A program made the translations under genes and the position numbers. Below are positions 25,414 to 34,739 of a stretch of 64,000 nucleotides of DNA, in pieces. Below the pieces are notes generated by a model that saw nothing but the letters and a program-made list of their open reading frames with translations, did not search any database and was not told the DNA's origin. Source of the DNA: Sporosarcina sp. FSL K6-1508 (GTDB taxonomy: Bacteria > Bacillota > Bacilli > Bacillales_A > Planococcaceae); contig NZ_JBBOXF010000002.1 of assembly GCF_038007465.1 (NCBI RefSeq), positions 124,001 to 188,000 on the forward strand, written 5' to 3'. Position 1 is the stretch's first letter. Every line of letters starts with the position of its first letter.

Positions 25414-28400
25414 TTAATTTATTTTTTTGGGTCCCGCTAATGTAATTCGCTGTTTAGTTTTCTCACCTATATCAAGCATTTCAATGATTTTATGCCTTTC
25501 ATTATATTCAACATGAAACATATACATATGTTCAACTACCAAAATTCTTAATACGTTTAAAGCTAAATAATTAGTATTTGGCAAATCGTTCTTGAATTTT
25601 TCAATTTCTTTAAATGGTATTGTATACCCATGATCTAGTTTTATTGATAAATCTATCAATTTTACAGATATCATATCATTTTGTTCTAATATTTTTGCAA
25701 ATGTTTCTTCTAGGTTAATAGTTCCAACCGATGAAGAAACCTTTTTAATAAAGTAATGAGAGATAGCACTAATTAAATTAAATACAAATTGTCTCGCAAC
25801 AGTATCAGCTTTAGCAGAATCCTCTATATTATTTTCCTTCAATACTCTTTCTATTTCTTTTATTAGATTATCTCTATTATCAGTGAATGTTTGTAAAAAT
25901 GTATTTAATGCCCTCATACTTAATAAGTATACTTCTTCACCTAATAATAGTTTTTGTTTTGCGGGAGTTGAACCATAATAACTTTTCAGCATTTGCCCCA
26001 TTATCTCTAATGTTTTTGTAGCCCAATTTATTTTCGATATTATGTCAAATTGTTCATAGCTTTCGTCATTTTGATTCGAAATAGGAACTAGGGTTGAACC
26101 TGTTTCCTCTCTTCCTTTTTCTATTTCATCAATTGCAAGTTGACGTTCTTGTCTGTTTTTCAGGGTATCTTTGTGTTCAATGATCATTTTCGGAATTGTA
26201 GAAATAACTTCATTTAAGGGCTGAATGTCTTCCTCTAGTTTTGCTGGAATAATTTCATTTAAGATTAATTTAGCACTTTCTAAAACACTGTTCAGAATTA
26301 TGGGGTTCTTAGAAAGATGCGACAGAAACATTATTATATTTGCAAATTCTTCGATATAAAGTTTCCTACACATGTTTATTATTTCATCTTCAATTTTTTG
26401 TTCCATTATTTTTTGGGATAAGTATCTAGCAACAAAATAATAAAAAATGTATTTATACTTAAATACAAATCCATCTTCGACTTTCGTTAAAATAGATGCC
26501 GCTATTAGCTTTTTTTCATAATCTGAAAACTCAACAATTATATCATATTCAGAACAATATTTTTGATGAAAGTCTAATAATTTTCTCCTAGACTTTTGAT
26601 TAACACTATCTTCGAAAAAGTTATAAGCTAAATGTGACAAATAGTTATTAAAAGCATCAATGTCTTCATTCTTCAACTTAATATTCATTAAGGATTGGTT
26701 TATTAAATATTCGTAGTAGTATCCGTAAGCGCTTTCTGAAAGATTAGACTGCTCCGATTCTCCGGTTTGTAGAATGATAAGAATAAAGAATGGAACTGAC
26801 GGAATGAAATTTTTCCCTATTATTGTTGAGACGATCGTTTCACTTCGATCAATGTTTTTAATTAGAGTCGATTCTTCCTGGTTTCGTAAATCACCAACTC
26901 GATTCCACTTTTCTATTAATTCTCCTCTTAGTCTATGACCAAATGGTAGCATTTCTAATCTTATAAAGCCTTCAAATGAACTACTTTCATATTCTACTTC
27001 ACTAATTAAATCCGGAAACTTTGTCAATTCACTTGCCGTAACAATTATATTCGGAAAGTTCTTATTAATATTAGCCATCAATAAATTTCTATGATTAGTG
27101 TTTAAAGTAGACTTATCTAAATCGTCTATGATTAATATGATTTTTTCTTTATCTTGTTGCTCAAATTCATGAGTACTTTTTTCATCATATTGCGAAATAA
27201 ATTGTCGATTTAAAGTCTTTAAAAAGTCCTGTAGACTACTTTTATTTAAATGACTACCAGAAATATATACTGGCGTATATCCTTTACGAAATGAAGTTTC
27301 GAACATTACTTTGCAAAAGGAGGTTTTGCCGTAACTCTCCTGACCTGCTATTAAAACTTTCTTGTAATCATTAAACTCAACAATTTTCCGTAAATTGATA
27401 TCTATTGCTTTATCGATCGCTCTTTGTTCTTCATATTTTATAAATTTAGCATCAGGAAATACATAAAAATCTGTTAATAATGTCTCTTCAACTCGAGGGT
27501 GCTTTAGTGGTATTCCCAAGTCGTTAAGCCAGCGTGAAAAGTCTTTTTTTATTTGAAATTCATTTCTCTTAATCGTTTTGCTAATATAAATATCTTTTCC
27601 TGCAATAGTTTCTGTCCTACAATATAATTTCGAATCCCATATATAGTCGTTTTTAGATAAAATACTTTCACCAAGATTTATTTTAATGATAGAAAAACTA
27701 CTCTCTTCTGGATCTCCTGTTTGTAAAGCACTAGCCTCAAAGTAAATTGTATTATTTTCATTAAAATCATCATTTCTAGAGTTTGTTGAAGTATGTTCAT
27801 GACCCGAAATAATAATATCGCTATTAAATTTTAAAAGTTTATCCGCTTCCCTTTTTTGATTCGGCTCAAGCCAGTGGGTTGGGTGATGTAGCAGTGTTAT
27901 TGATAAGTCTGCGCTTTGTTCGATATACTTTTTATATTTCTCTAACGGGAATGTCATTGTACCCGGTTTTTCATTCCTGGTTGAAATCCAGGAAGTATTA
28001 AAACAATTGAATTGAATATTGTAATTATTCACCGTGAACTTATATTGCTTATATAGAATATCTGAGAATACAAGATTGTCGGATATTAAAAACACTTCTT
28101 CGAAAGAAAAATAATTATTCAAAGGTTTACAAATTTCAGTAATGACTTCCATTTCACTTATAGGCTTATCAACATTTTGGAGTACCACGTTTCGCATAGT
28201 TAAATTCCCGCTAAAATCACAGTCATGATTACCAGGTATAATAATTACATGTATATTAATGTTCACTTTTTTCTCTATACTATCAATAAGTCCGCTAATT
28301 AGGTCAAATCCAAGATTAAATTCTTCCTCTTTTCCGGAGAATGCGATATCCCCAGTAACCAGAAGGAAAACTTCTTCCAACTCATACAAATCCGATGATA

Positions 28401-28512
28401 TGGCATTACTCAGTCTGCCAATTTTCTTTTCTAGTGGATTCTCTTCATCAGATTTAAGATGAATGTCACTAATATGTATTAACCCTATATTTATTGAGCT
28501 CAGTCCTTTCAA
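25414..28512 (-). CDS. Calcineurin-like phosphoesterase fused to a STAND/NACHT-like NTPase
   Basis: 1032 residues (counted from TTG 28512). The N-terminal metallophosphoesterase has every motif: D16xH18, GD54-55, GNH94-96, HH209-210, GHEH237-240. An NTPase core follows: Walker A GQESYGKTS (390-398), Walker B IILIIDD (458-464), then a long helical region (about 550-1030) expected to act as sensor/oligomerisation arm. Such enzyme-STAND fusions are a class of bacterial immune proteins; known examples with a calcineurin-CE effector domain are described. I infer antiphage or anti-plasmid defence. The start is uncertain: TTG has no site, while AAAGGA precedes ATA 9 nt later. Confidence 0.82.
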   Translation of the reverse strand: MKGLSSINIGLIHISDIHLKSDEENPLEKKIGRLSNAISSDLYELEEVFLLVTGDIAFSGKEEEFNLGFDLISGLIDSIEKKVNINIHVIIIPGNHDCDFSGNLTMRNVVLQNVDKPISEMEVITEICKPLNNYFSFEEVFLISDNLVFSDILYKQYKFTVNNYNIQFNCFNTSWISTRNEKPGTMTFPLEKYKKYIEQSADLSITLLHHPTHWLEPNQKREADKLLKFNSDIIISGHEHTSTNSRNDDFNENNTIYFEASALQTGDPEESSFSIIKINLGESILSKNDYIWDSKLYCRTETIAGKDIYISKTIKRNEFQIKKDFSRWLNDLGIPLKHPRVEETLLTDFYVFPDAKFIKYEEQRAIDKAIDINLRKIVEFNDYKKVLIAGQESYGKTSFCKVMFETSFRKGYTPVYISGSHLNKSSLQDFLKTLNRQFISQYDEKSTHEFEQQDKEKIILIIDDLDKSTLNTNHRNLLMANINKNFPNIIVTASELTKFPDLISEVEYESSSFEGFIRLEMLPFGHRLRGELIEKWNRVGDLRNQEESTLIKNIDRSETIVSTIIGKNFIPSVPFFILIILQTGESEQSNLSESAYGYYYEYLINQSLMNIKLKNEDIDAFNNYLSHLAYNFFEDSVNQKSRRKLLDFHQKYCSEYDIIVEFSDYEKKLIAASILTKVEDGFVFKYKYIFYYFVARYLSQKIMEQKIEDEIINMCRKLYIEEFANIIMFLSHLSKNPIILNSVLESAKLILNEIIPAKLEEDIQPLNEVISTIPKMIIEHKDTLKNRQERQLAIDEIEKGREETGSTLVPISNQNDESYEQFDIISKINWATKTLEIMGQMLKSYYGSTPAKQKLLLGEEVYLLSMRALNTFLQTFTDNRDNLIKEIERVLKENNIEDSAKADTVARQFVFNLISAISHYFIKKVSSSVGTINLEETFAKILEQNDMISVKLIDLSIKLDHGYTIPFKEIEKFKNDLPNTNYLALNVLRILVVEHMYMFHVEYNERHKIIEMLDIGEKTKQRITLAGPKKIN

Positions 28513-29190
28513 TTTATACTAGAAAATTTAAAAAAGTCTTTTCAATTATTTCTCAAGATGTTTGAAATTAAATACGGAACAGTCCTATTTACCCTATTAT
28601 TGATTATACTACATGCAATAAGTAATAGTCGCAATTCTTTAATCTAAAAAAATGCGCAAACTCTCTATTTTTATTAAAAGTAAGCGTCAAATAAATTTAA
28701 ATTCTTCTAGATTATCTGCTAAAAGGTACAAAGTTTTGATTCAGCAACGCTTGAAACTCTCTATTTACTTTCATGTCATTTACTTTTTCATGGAAGATAA
28801 TATCACTTTTGCTTTCTTCAACTCCTGAAGCTGTGTTTCTAAATCCTGTCCTATCCTAGAAACCCTGGCATCCACGACATGAAAATCCTCTTATGTATGG
28901 CTCCAAGTAATAACACCATTCAACGCATTGGTTGTCTCTTTGATCGGTAATCGGTAAATTGCACTTCAAAGTACGCCTATAAAAGCACTTATCCAAGCTG
29001 TGAGTTGGATTTTAAATTTAGTTGTGCAGAATAACGCTTAAAATAAGCGCATATTACCTCTTAAAGTGACACCCTTTATATTCCCTTCAATTTTTATTTC
29101 CCCTAAATGAGTAATGTCTAAAAACTTTGACAGCTTTTGGTTTTTTATAACACAATAGTACAATAATCTTACGATAATGAATCATGCAAA
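28513..29190. other. Gene-poor region with decayed coding
   Basis: About 680 bases. A short minus-strand fragment (ending around 28790) reads HVVDARVSRIGQDLETQLQE..., helical and coding-like, but it has no start. The rest shows no ORF with a ribosome site. Probably remnants of a lost gene. Confidence 0.45.
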
Positions 29191-29248
29191 AAACCTTTTG
29201 TATAAGCAATGTCACACCAATAGGTATGACATTAATTATACAAAAGGT
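29190..29248 (-). terminator. Two-tier terminator of the 29289 gene
   Basis: Outer CCTTTTGTATAA / TTATACAAAAGG, inner ATGTCA(C)ACC / GGTATGACAT; minus-strand T6 follows. Confidence 0.8.
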
Positions 29249-29288
29249 GTGAAATGGTAAAAATTTCGTTACTCACTGGTTACTTTCT

Positions 29289-29771
29289 TTAATAATATGC
29301 ACTATATGAAACTACTTTCTGATTGCCAAATTTGTTTGCATTTGTTGAATTTGTTGAATTTGTTGATCCATAATAAACATCAATCCAGTAAGGAGTATAA
29401 TTTCGTCCTATCCCAGTATCGGTAACCATAAATTGAGTTTTGTTAATATTAGGACCGTCTAAATATAATGAACTATAAAGGGAAATTAAAGATCCAAAAG
29501 GAATAAGAGGATCGTTGGTATTTACCTTCTTTTTTACTGCAACTGTGTTATATTGCGAATTAGGAAACCCATAAGTGGCTCCATGTCCAACAGTTCCACC
29601 AGTGTATGCGGTAGTATTTTGCGATATATGTTCACGCTTATAAGCTTGTACTTCTGCATTAGCTTGTACTTCTGCATTAGCTTGTACTTCTGTATTAGCT
29701 TGTACCTCTGTATTAAAGGTAGATACTGTTACAATTAATAATGCTGCGATTAAAAATAAATTCTTCTTCAT
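29289..29771 (-). CDS. Secreted 3D-domain-like protein with EVQAN repeats
   Basis: 160 residues. Signal peptide (KKNLFLIAALLIVTVSTFN), then four copies of (T/A)EVQAN coded by 18-bp tandem repeats, then a double-psi-barrel 3D-like domain: AYTGGTVGHGATYG, DPLIPFGSLISLY, QFMVTDTGIG...YWIDVYYGS. The three aspartates expected of a 3D domain are present. YocH/YuiC-type 3D proteins are wall lytic enzymes. ATG 29771 follows AGGAG. The repeat region may vary in length between strains. Confidence 0.72.
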   Translation of the reverse strand: MKKNLFLIAALLIVTVSTFNTEVQANTEVQANAEVQANAEVQAYKREHISQNTTAYTGGTVGHGATYGFPNSQYNTVAVKKKVNTNDPLIPFGSLISLYSSLYLDGPNINKTQFMVTDTGIGRNYTPYWIDVYYGSTNSTNSTNANKFGNQKVVSYSAYY

Positions 29772-29772
29772 T

Positions 29773-30399
29773 TTAATCATCTCCTATTGGGTTTGATGTA
29801 ACAAGGTGATTTCCATCTGTTGCATCGAAATAAACAGATACGATACTTTTAAGTTCTTTATTCCAACCTATTACTAACAACAGGGGGATATCGGTTTCTG
29901 GGTCTTTTCTAATCATAAAGTTATAGCCTTTAGCCCAGTCGTTACCAGGATTAACAGCGTCTAATTTTAGTGCTTTTTTAAGTAATTGAGGTGAATCATA
30001 GTTAATATCTTCTATTGCAATAAACTCCTTTTTTGGAAAAGGAGAATCACCATTATTTGTTAAATCGTTTGTTTCTTTAATTTCCCCCTTATGAATGGTT
30101 ACCAAAAAAAACTTATTAGTATCTGGTACTCCAAAAGAAATATTCCAGTATTTTCTTTTTCCGTCACTTCCAATAAGCTTCTCAGCTTTATCTTCTAAGT
30201 CTATATTTACCGCTGTTAATAATTGTGCATTTTCATCCCATTTCAAAGCAGAAAGATTAGCAAGCTTAATTGCTTCTAAAATTGTTAATTCAGCTTTGGA
30301 TTGAGAAGAAGAAGAGTTCCCAAATAGTATGACACCGAATATTAAGATAGGAATTAATGTAAGTAAAAAAATCATCCATCTTTTTTTTATATAATTCAC
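29773..30399 (-). CDS. Membrane-anchored hypothetical protein
   Basis: 208 residues: N-terminal helix (WMIFLLTLIPILIFGVILF), then an extracytoplasmic domain with alpha/beta composition (KYWNISFGVPDTNKFFLVTIHKGE...). A PepSY-like fold is possible. The annotated GTG sits directly on AAAGAG with no spacing; 6 nt after AGAGGTG is ATA, so the true start may be ATA or the ATG at residue 9. Overlaps the promoter/ribosome region of the next gene. Confidence 0.6.
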   Translation of the reverse strand: MNYIKKRWMIFLLTLIPILIFGVILFGNSSSSQSKAELTILEAIKLANLSALKWDENAQLLTAVNIDLEDKAEKLIGSDGKRKYWNISFGVPDTNKFFLVTIHKGEIKETNDLTNNGDSPFPKKEFIAIEDINYDSPQLLKKALKLDAVNPGNDWAKGYNFMIRKDPETDIPLLLVIGWNKELKSIVSVYFDATDGNHLVTSNPIGDD

Positions 30400-31217
30400 C
30401 TCTTTCTAATAGATGTTTTAGATATAAAATACATTTTTTTGTTTTTTATTCACCCCATTTTTTTGTTTATATATGTAACATTAGACAAAGTAGGTTGATT
30501 CTCCTTCTTTTAAATTTGTAATATTTTGAAATATCATTAAATTATTTACTTAGATTTCGTGAAGTTGGCAAAAAAGCCTTGATATAACCAGCCAATCAAT
30601 GCTGTTGTAAGTAGTGAAAAATTGGTTTTTAAATTCATTTAGTCTTTCTTTTGTTAAATCATGCCTAACTCGTTTGCTGCATCACTCATAATGGTCCTGG
30701 CCTGAACCCGACTAATCACTTGATTCGTCCCTTTCCGGCTCCCCCTCATAATACTGATCAGCGTATGCTTCAATCTCTTTTTTGACCCCTATAGCAAACC
30801 TATTTCATGGCGTAAATCCGATTTCAGAAGATCGGAATCAGTTACAACGATTCAATATTGTGGTAAGCGCAATTTTTGGAGTGGGATCACAAATTGGTAG
30901 CCTTATATTGTTAAAAATGAAAATTAAGATACTCCCCTTTCCATAAATCGACCAAAAAAAACTCTTCGGAAACCTCACGAAATAAACGTGTGGCCCCAAA
31001 AAGCTTAGATAGTCAGTCACCTGCGGATTCTAATTTCATATCGCTGTTAATGCCAATTACATCACGAAAGGGGGTTATAGAAAAGATCCATTCATATTTA
31101 TATGACGATACCCCTAACTTCATTGCTTAGTAGTTATTGTCACCTTAAACTGAGGATTTTTGAATTTTATTTATCCTGCGTTTCCTTTCCTGGATATCTA
31201 CGTGCAGATTGTTTGGA
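30400..31217. other. Decayed region with a class B leader remnant
   Basis: On the minus strand 30650-30790 reads KKEIEAYADQYYEGEPERDES and, after a frame change, VISRVQARTIMSDAANELGMI: pieces of one broken gene. A second copy of the class B leader (30931-31046) is followed by a truncated, frame-disrupted remnant of the gene seen at 22886. Nothing else is supported. Confidence 0.5.
30931..31046 (-). ncRNA. Leader RNA, class B copy 2 (degenerate)
   Basis: About 90% identical to 23193-23282 over the linker and loop (CTGCGGA...AGTCAGTCACC on the plus strand), but the terminator arms have mismatches (ACTCTTCGG vs CCAAAAAGC). No intact gene follows. Confidence 0.6.
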
Positions 31218-31520
31218 TTAACGCTTCTTCTTGACATAAGGTTCAAACTTCGTAATTTCTACTTCACCTAATTGCATTGGAACCAACACAGGCAGTAAGT
31301 AAGTTGCTAAATATTGTTGGTCAGAAATATACATAAGGAATCCCATTGATGTTTCGATTAATTTTTGATCAAACAAATCCGTAATAATCACATCTTGCAT
31401 TTGATATTTTATAATAAATGCACTGATTTGTAATGGATTATCATGTATCAAAACCGTATCTTCTCCACTTACATGTCCTATTATGAAACCTGTCTCTGTT
31501 CCTAAATGAATGGTTTTCAT
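31218..31520 (-). CDS. Hypothetical protein (100 aa)
   Basis: Soluble alpha/beta protein (TIHLGTETGFIIGHVSGEDT...). ATG with GAGGAAGATAGAAT upstream. First of a set of three small genes (to 32253). No family. Confidence 0.65.
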   Translation of the reverse strand: MKTIHLGTETGFIIGHVSGEDTVLIHDNPLQISAFIIKYQMQDVIITDLFDQKLIETSMGFLMYISDQQYLATYLLPVLVPMQLGEVEITKFEPYVKKKR

Positions 31521-31586
31521 ATTCTATCTTCCTCTCGATTATATTATTTTTGTTCAACTGTCCACTAATACTTTCAACAGTACCTA

Positions 31587-31865
31587 TCAAAACAAAGATA
31601 GTTGTTCTTCCTCTCTTTGGTTTACATCTTTATTTAGTTCTTCAAAATTTGGATGTAATGAAGATTCTCCAATTACTTCTTGTTGTCTAGTTACTTGATT
31701 TCGTAAATAGGCAGCGCAGCAATTTTTTACTGCAGGATCAGTTACTTCATAGTAACAATTGGACTTTCCCATTTCACAAAATTTATAGTGACCGCAACAG
31801 CCGAAACCCGCTTCTGAGAATCCTGTAATTGTATGCCCTGTCCGTTTTGTAGGTTCCTGGTCCAT
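31587..31865 (-). CDS. Cys-rich small protein with C-terminal beta-clamp motif
   Basis: 92 residues. Cysteines in CCGHYKFC...NCYYEV...NCCAAY suggest a metal or Fe-S cluster. The very C-terminus is EEEQLSLF, a canonical beta sliding-clamp-binding peptide. This points to a role in DNA replication or repair at the clamp. ATG after AGAGGAAGAAGATA. Confidence 0.72.
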   Translation of the reverse strand: MDQEPTKRTGHTITGFSEAGFGCCGHYKFCEMGKSNCYYEVTDPAVKNCCAAYLRNQVTRQQEVIGESSLHPNFEELNKDVNQREEEQLSLF

Positions 31866-31878
31866 TATCTTCTTCCTC

Positions 31879-32253
31879 TCATAGCGTTTTGTAGATGTCC
31901 CTCATTATAAAATCCTCCAATACATAACTATTAAAAGTAATCTGTAATGCGTCTTCCTTTTCGTGTCCATTTGACACCATATCCTTTACAACAAAACGCA
32001 GCATTGCATCTTGATTAAGGAATCTCTGCATCTTTTCAGGATAAAATTGAAACTCTTTCGAAAGTTCATTATACTTTCGAACGTGTTCCGAATTCTCTGG
32101 TCCAGATAGAACTACTGCATTGAAAATGAGTGATAATCTCATTTCCTGACTCTCTCCTAGATTGCTCTTATCATGATAAAAATTCAGTAACTCCATATTT
32201 GTTTCAACTAATTTCATTGTAGTAAATGGGCAATAGCCTATCTCTTTATTCAT
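31879..32253 (-). CDS. Hypothetical protein (124 aa)
   Basis: Helical soluble protein. I chose the ATG at 32253 because GAGGAGATGTTTACAA precedes it; the TTG six codons earlier is inside that site. No recognised domain. Just upstream of the Cys-rich clamp-motif gene. Confidence 0.7.
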   Translation of the reverse strand: MNKEIGYCPFTTMKLVETNMELLNFYHDKSNLGESQEMRLSLIFNAVVLSGPENSEHVRKYNELSKEFQFYPEKMQRFLNQDAMLRFVVKDMVSNGHEKEDALQITFNSYVLEDFIMRDIYKTL

Positions 32254-32402
32254 TTGTAAACATCTCCTCAATCATATTGGTTTCATATTTCACACTTAGT
32301 AGAAGAATGAACCGTTCTGGCCCAAATGCTTCTCCATACCGACACATAAAGGACCAACTAATGATCCTTTATCATGCTTGTTACCATTTTTCTCTCTAAA
32401 AA

Positions 32403-32668
32403 TTATAATGACTTTAATTTTCTTGTTAAATCTTCAACGAAAGCGGTTGTACAAAGTGCCCCATTTGCAACATCTTGCGTCTTAGCAACTCGAATATCAG
32501 CTTCTGAGGGAAGTCTAAAAGTAGACTCTTTCACAACTGACTCTGTGTTTTCTAACGGCTTTTCTACAAATGTGCCACAATCTAGCTTCCCTTGTAAACA
32601 TCAGCCGCTAGATAGATCACACTGCCGAATATTAATAAAACAATAATACCGACTAATTTCTGTTTCAT
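32403..32668 (-). pseudogene. Frameshifted small membrane/secreted protein
   Basis: ATG after GAGGAGAACAT starts MKQKLVGIIVLLIFGSVIYL, a single helix, then stops after YKGS. Continuation in the next frame: DCGTFVEKPLENTES..., ending TRKLKSL. A one-base loss in the AAGGGAAG run restores a protein of about 88 aa. A further coding-like scrap (GPLCVGMEKHLGQNGSFFY) lies at 32285-32400. Confidence 0.55.
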
Positions 32669-32729
32669 ATGTTCTCCTCCCCATTAGTTAATAAGTGCCG
32701 CCTATCTCCATAAATAGGTCGTCAAAATT

Positions 32730-34610
32730 TTACTCAGAAATAAACTTTCGAATTGAATCAATAAACTCAGACATGGCCATAAAGATTCGTTCACGCTCAA
32801 TCCCTTGCGGAAATACGCTGTCACGAATGCCACATACTAAATAATCACTAACCCATAGCTTTTCTTTCAGTTTCTCGTACACATAACACTCGAATGCGCG
32901 CGCAGCCATCTCCAAGTTTGAGGACCAATACTTTCCGATAGCTCCTTTGTCCATATTAATTGCATACTGGAAATAGGATGATCGCTCGGTTGTATAAGGA
33001 ATAAGATTAATTTCTTGCCCAGTTCTCTTCTTGTGGTACTCTGCAACCGCTTCTGCACTTGTTTTAATTTCTTTCAACCGTTGTTTTGCATATTTTTTCT
33101 GTAACTGAACTTTGTAATTCTCATTCACACAACCTGCTAAATGCCTTTCTACACGTGAATCAAAGGATTCTATCCGTTTGTCCATGAACTGCAGTAAGTT
33201 ACCGTTCACTTCGTCATACAGGTTAGTAAAGCTACTTTTGACGGTGTAAGTCAGTTTGGAATTACGTACATCAATAAGTGCACTCGAATTTCCAACTTTC
33301 ATTTTCCGTAGGAGTTTTGCAAGAGCATCAGTCACTTCAGTGGGCATTACACCAAATTCTTGTTCCGTTAGAAAGCCAACTTTGCCGTTCTCAAAGGAAT
33401 GACTTACATTGAATAAATAATGGTCAAGACCATGAAACCACTCATGTGCCAAAATCCCAAGAGAACCTTTCTCCTTCGTCAAGTTGATAACCTTTCGACT
33501 AGGCTCATAATGCCCAAGTGCTCGTCCACGTCCACGCGATCCAAACGCCATTGCTAAGTCACCTTTTAGACTGACAGCCTTTATTGGAATTTCAAGGATA
33601 TCAGCTAAATCGATGTAAGCTTCAGCAGAACGCATAAGGTGAGCTTGACCGATCTCATCATTAACATAATGGCCGAATTCAGAAGCTCGAAAACCAAAAT
33701 ACTCAACGTAGTGTTTAGGATTTTTAATAGCGATAAATGGTCCGCCGGTACGATTTGGACTTTCTGGTAGAATACGCTCCCAAACAGGTTTACGAGAACC
33801 ACCTTTTGCAACTGCTTTATTCACTTCTGATATTGGAATCAATTCATTCCAATTCTTCACTGAAAAAGCTTTTTTCAAGACTGAAACCCGTGATTGATGT
33901 TTGCTGAAATAATTCGTAAAAGGACCTTTGTAGTCATACAATGCCATCGACATGTCGAGGTCGTGCATGAACAATGATGCAGTCTTTTCTTGAATCATCA
34001 TTATTTTTTTGATTTTTTGTTCCTCGGACTCTTCATATAATAGTAGTTCGCTCTCTTTTTTAATCGTTTCCACAATAGGAATACATCTATCCTTACTGGG
34101 TGCAGATATAACAGTGAAAACACGGTGCTCAAAAAGTAAATAGTCATTTCTAGTTAGTACAGTTTTGAGTAAATCACTCAAAAACTTCATCGTATTCACA
34201 TACTTTCGACGATCTTCCGCTGTATCTTTTGATTCTTTTGGAATCCGGTTAATGAAGAGTTGCATCGCTTTTGCGACACCAGGCTCAACACACCGTTTAC
34301 GACAATCCTCAAATGAAAACCAATTGAAAAATGTGTTTCGTATGATTACCGCAGCAGCAGTAGTCACATCGGTTTTTTCAATTTCATCTAACAGCCAAAT
34401 GCTAGGTCTTGCAAGGAATTCCTCACGCTGTTTTGCTAGGTCTTTCCGTGCGCCACCTATTTTTTCACCCACGTCGAAAGCAACTGACCGACTCACCTGT
34501 CCTTTAGTTCGTATATCTGGAACTATAGGTAAGGTATGTCTAGAAATTACAATCTGTTGGTTAGGCGTATTTTCCGGCATATCAAAAATGGACAATTGTT
34601 CTGTTAGCAT
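32730..34610 (-). CDS. Large polyvalent (LPD1-type) metallopeptidase-like protein
   Basis: 626 residues. The middle contains FGFRASEFGHYVND and ...LAMAFGSRGRGRALGHYEPSRKVINLTK, typical of LPD1 domains, leading into HEWFHGLDH (389-397), a zinc-peptidase site. N-terminus starts MLTEQLSIFDM, carrying a clamp-like QLSIF. Such proteins occur on plasmids and phages and are thought to counter host defence or process proteins at entry. Start at 34610, preceded by AAAGGGGTGCATAGT; the longer GTG start is in the leader. Confidence 0.82.
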   Translation of the reverse strand: MLTEQLSIFDMPENTPNQQIVISRHTLPIVPDIRTKGQVSRSVAFDVGEKIGGARKDLAKQREEFLARPSIWLLDEIEKTDVTTAAAVIIRNTFFNWFSFEDCRKRCVEPGVAKAMQLFINRIPKESKDTAEDRRKYVNTMKFLSDLLKTVLTRNDYLLFEHRVFTVISAPSKDRCIPIVETIKKESELLLYEESEEQKIKKIMMIQEKTASLFMHDLDMSMALYDYKGPFTNYFSKHQSRVSVLKKAFSVKNWNELIPISEVNKAVAKGGSRKPVWERILPESPNRTGGPFIAIKNPKHYVEYFGFRASEFGHYVNDEIGQAHLMRSAEAYIDLADILEIPIKAVSLKGDLAMAFGSRGRGRALGHYEPSRKVINLTKEKGSLGILAHEWFHGLDHYLFNVSHSFENGKVGFLTEQEFGVMPTEVTDALAKLLRKMKVGNSSALIDVRNSKLTYTVKSSFTNLYDEVNGNLLQFMDKRIESFDSRVERHLAGCVNENYKVQLQKKYAKQRLKEIKTSAEAVAEYHKKRTGQEINLIPYTTERSSYFQYAINMDKGAIGKYWSSNLEMAARAFECYVYEKLKEKLWVSDYLVCGIRDSVFPQGIERERIFMAMSEFIDSIRKFISE

Positions 34611-34637
34611 AATACTATGCACCCCTTTGTAATTGAT

Positions 34638-34686
34638 AAAAAAAGAGAGATACAATTCTCAAGAAAATCAAGAATTGTATCTCTCC
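34638..34686 (-). terminator. Leader terminator before the LPD1-type gene
   Basis: Minus: GAGAGATACAATTCTTG, loop, CAAGAATTGTATCTCTC read as near-perfect arms, then T7, and the ribosome site about 13 nt later. Confidence 0.8.
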
Positions 34687-34739
34687 GAACTCTGAGATTC
34701 AAACCATATAAGTTTGAATACCTACAGTAGCGTATTCCA

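Noticed and set aside
32374..32646. Plus-strand ORF of 90 codons
   Set aside because: Opposite the frameshifted minus-strand gene, which has signal-like and coding content and a ribosome site.
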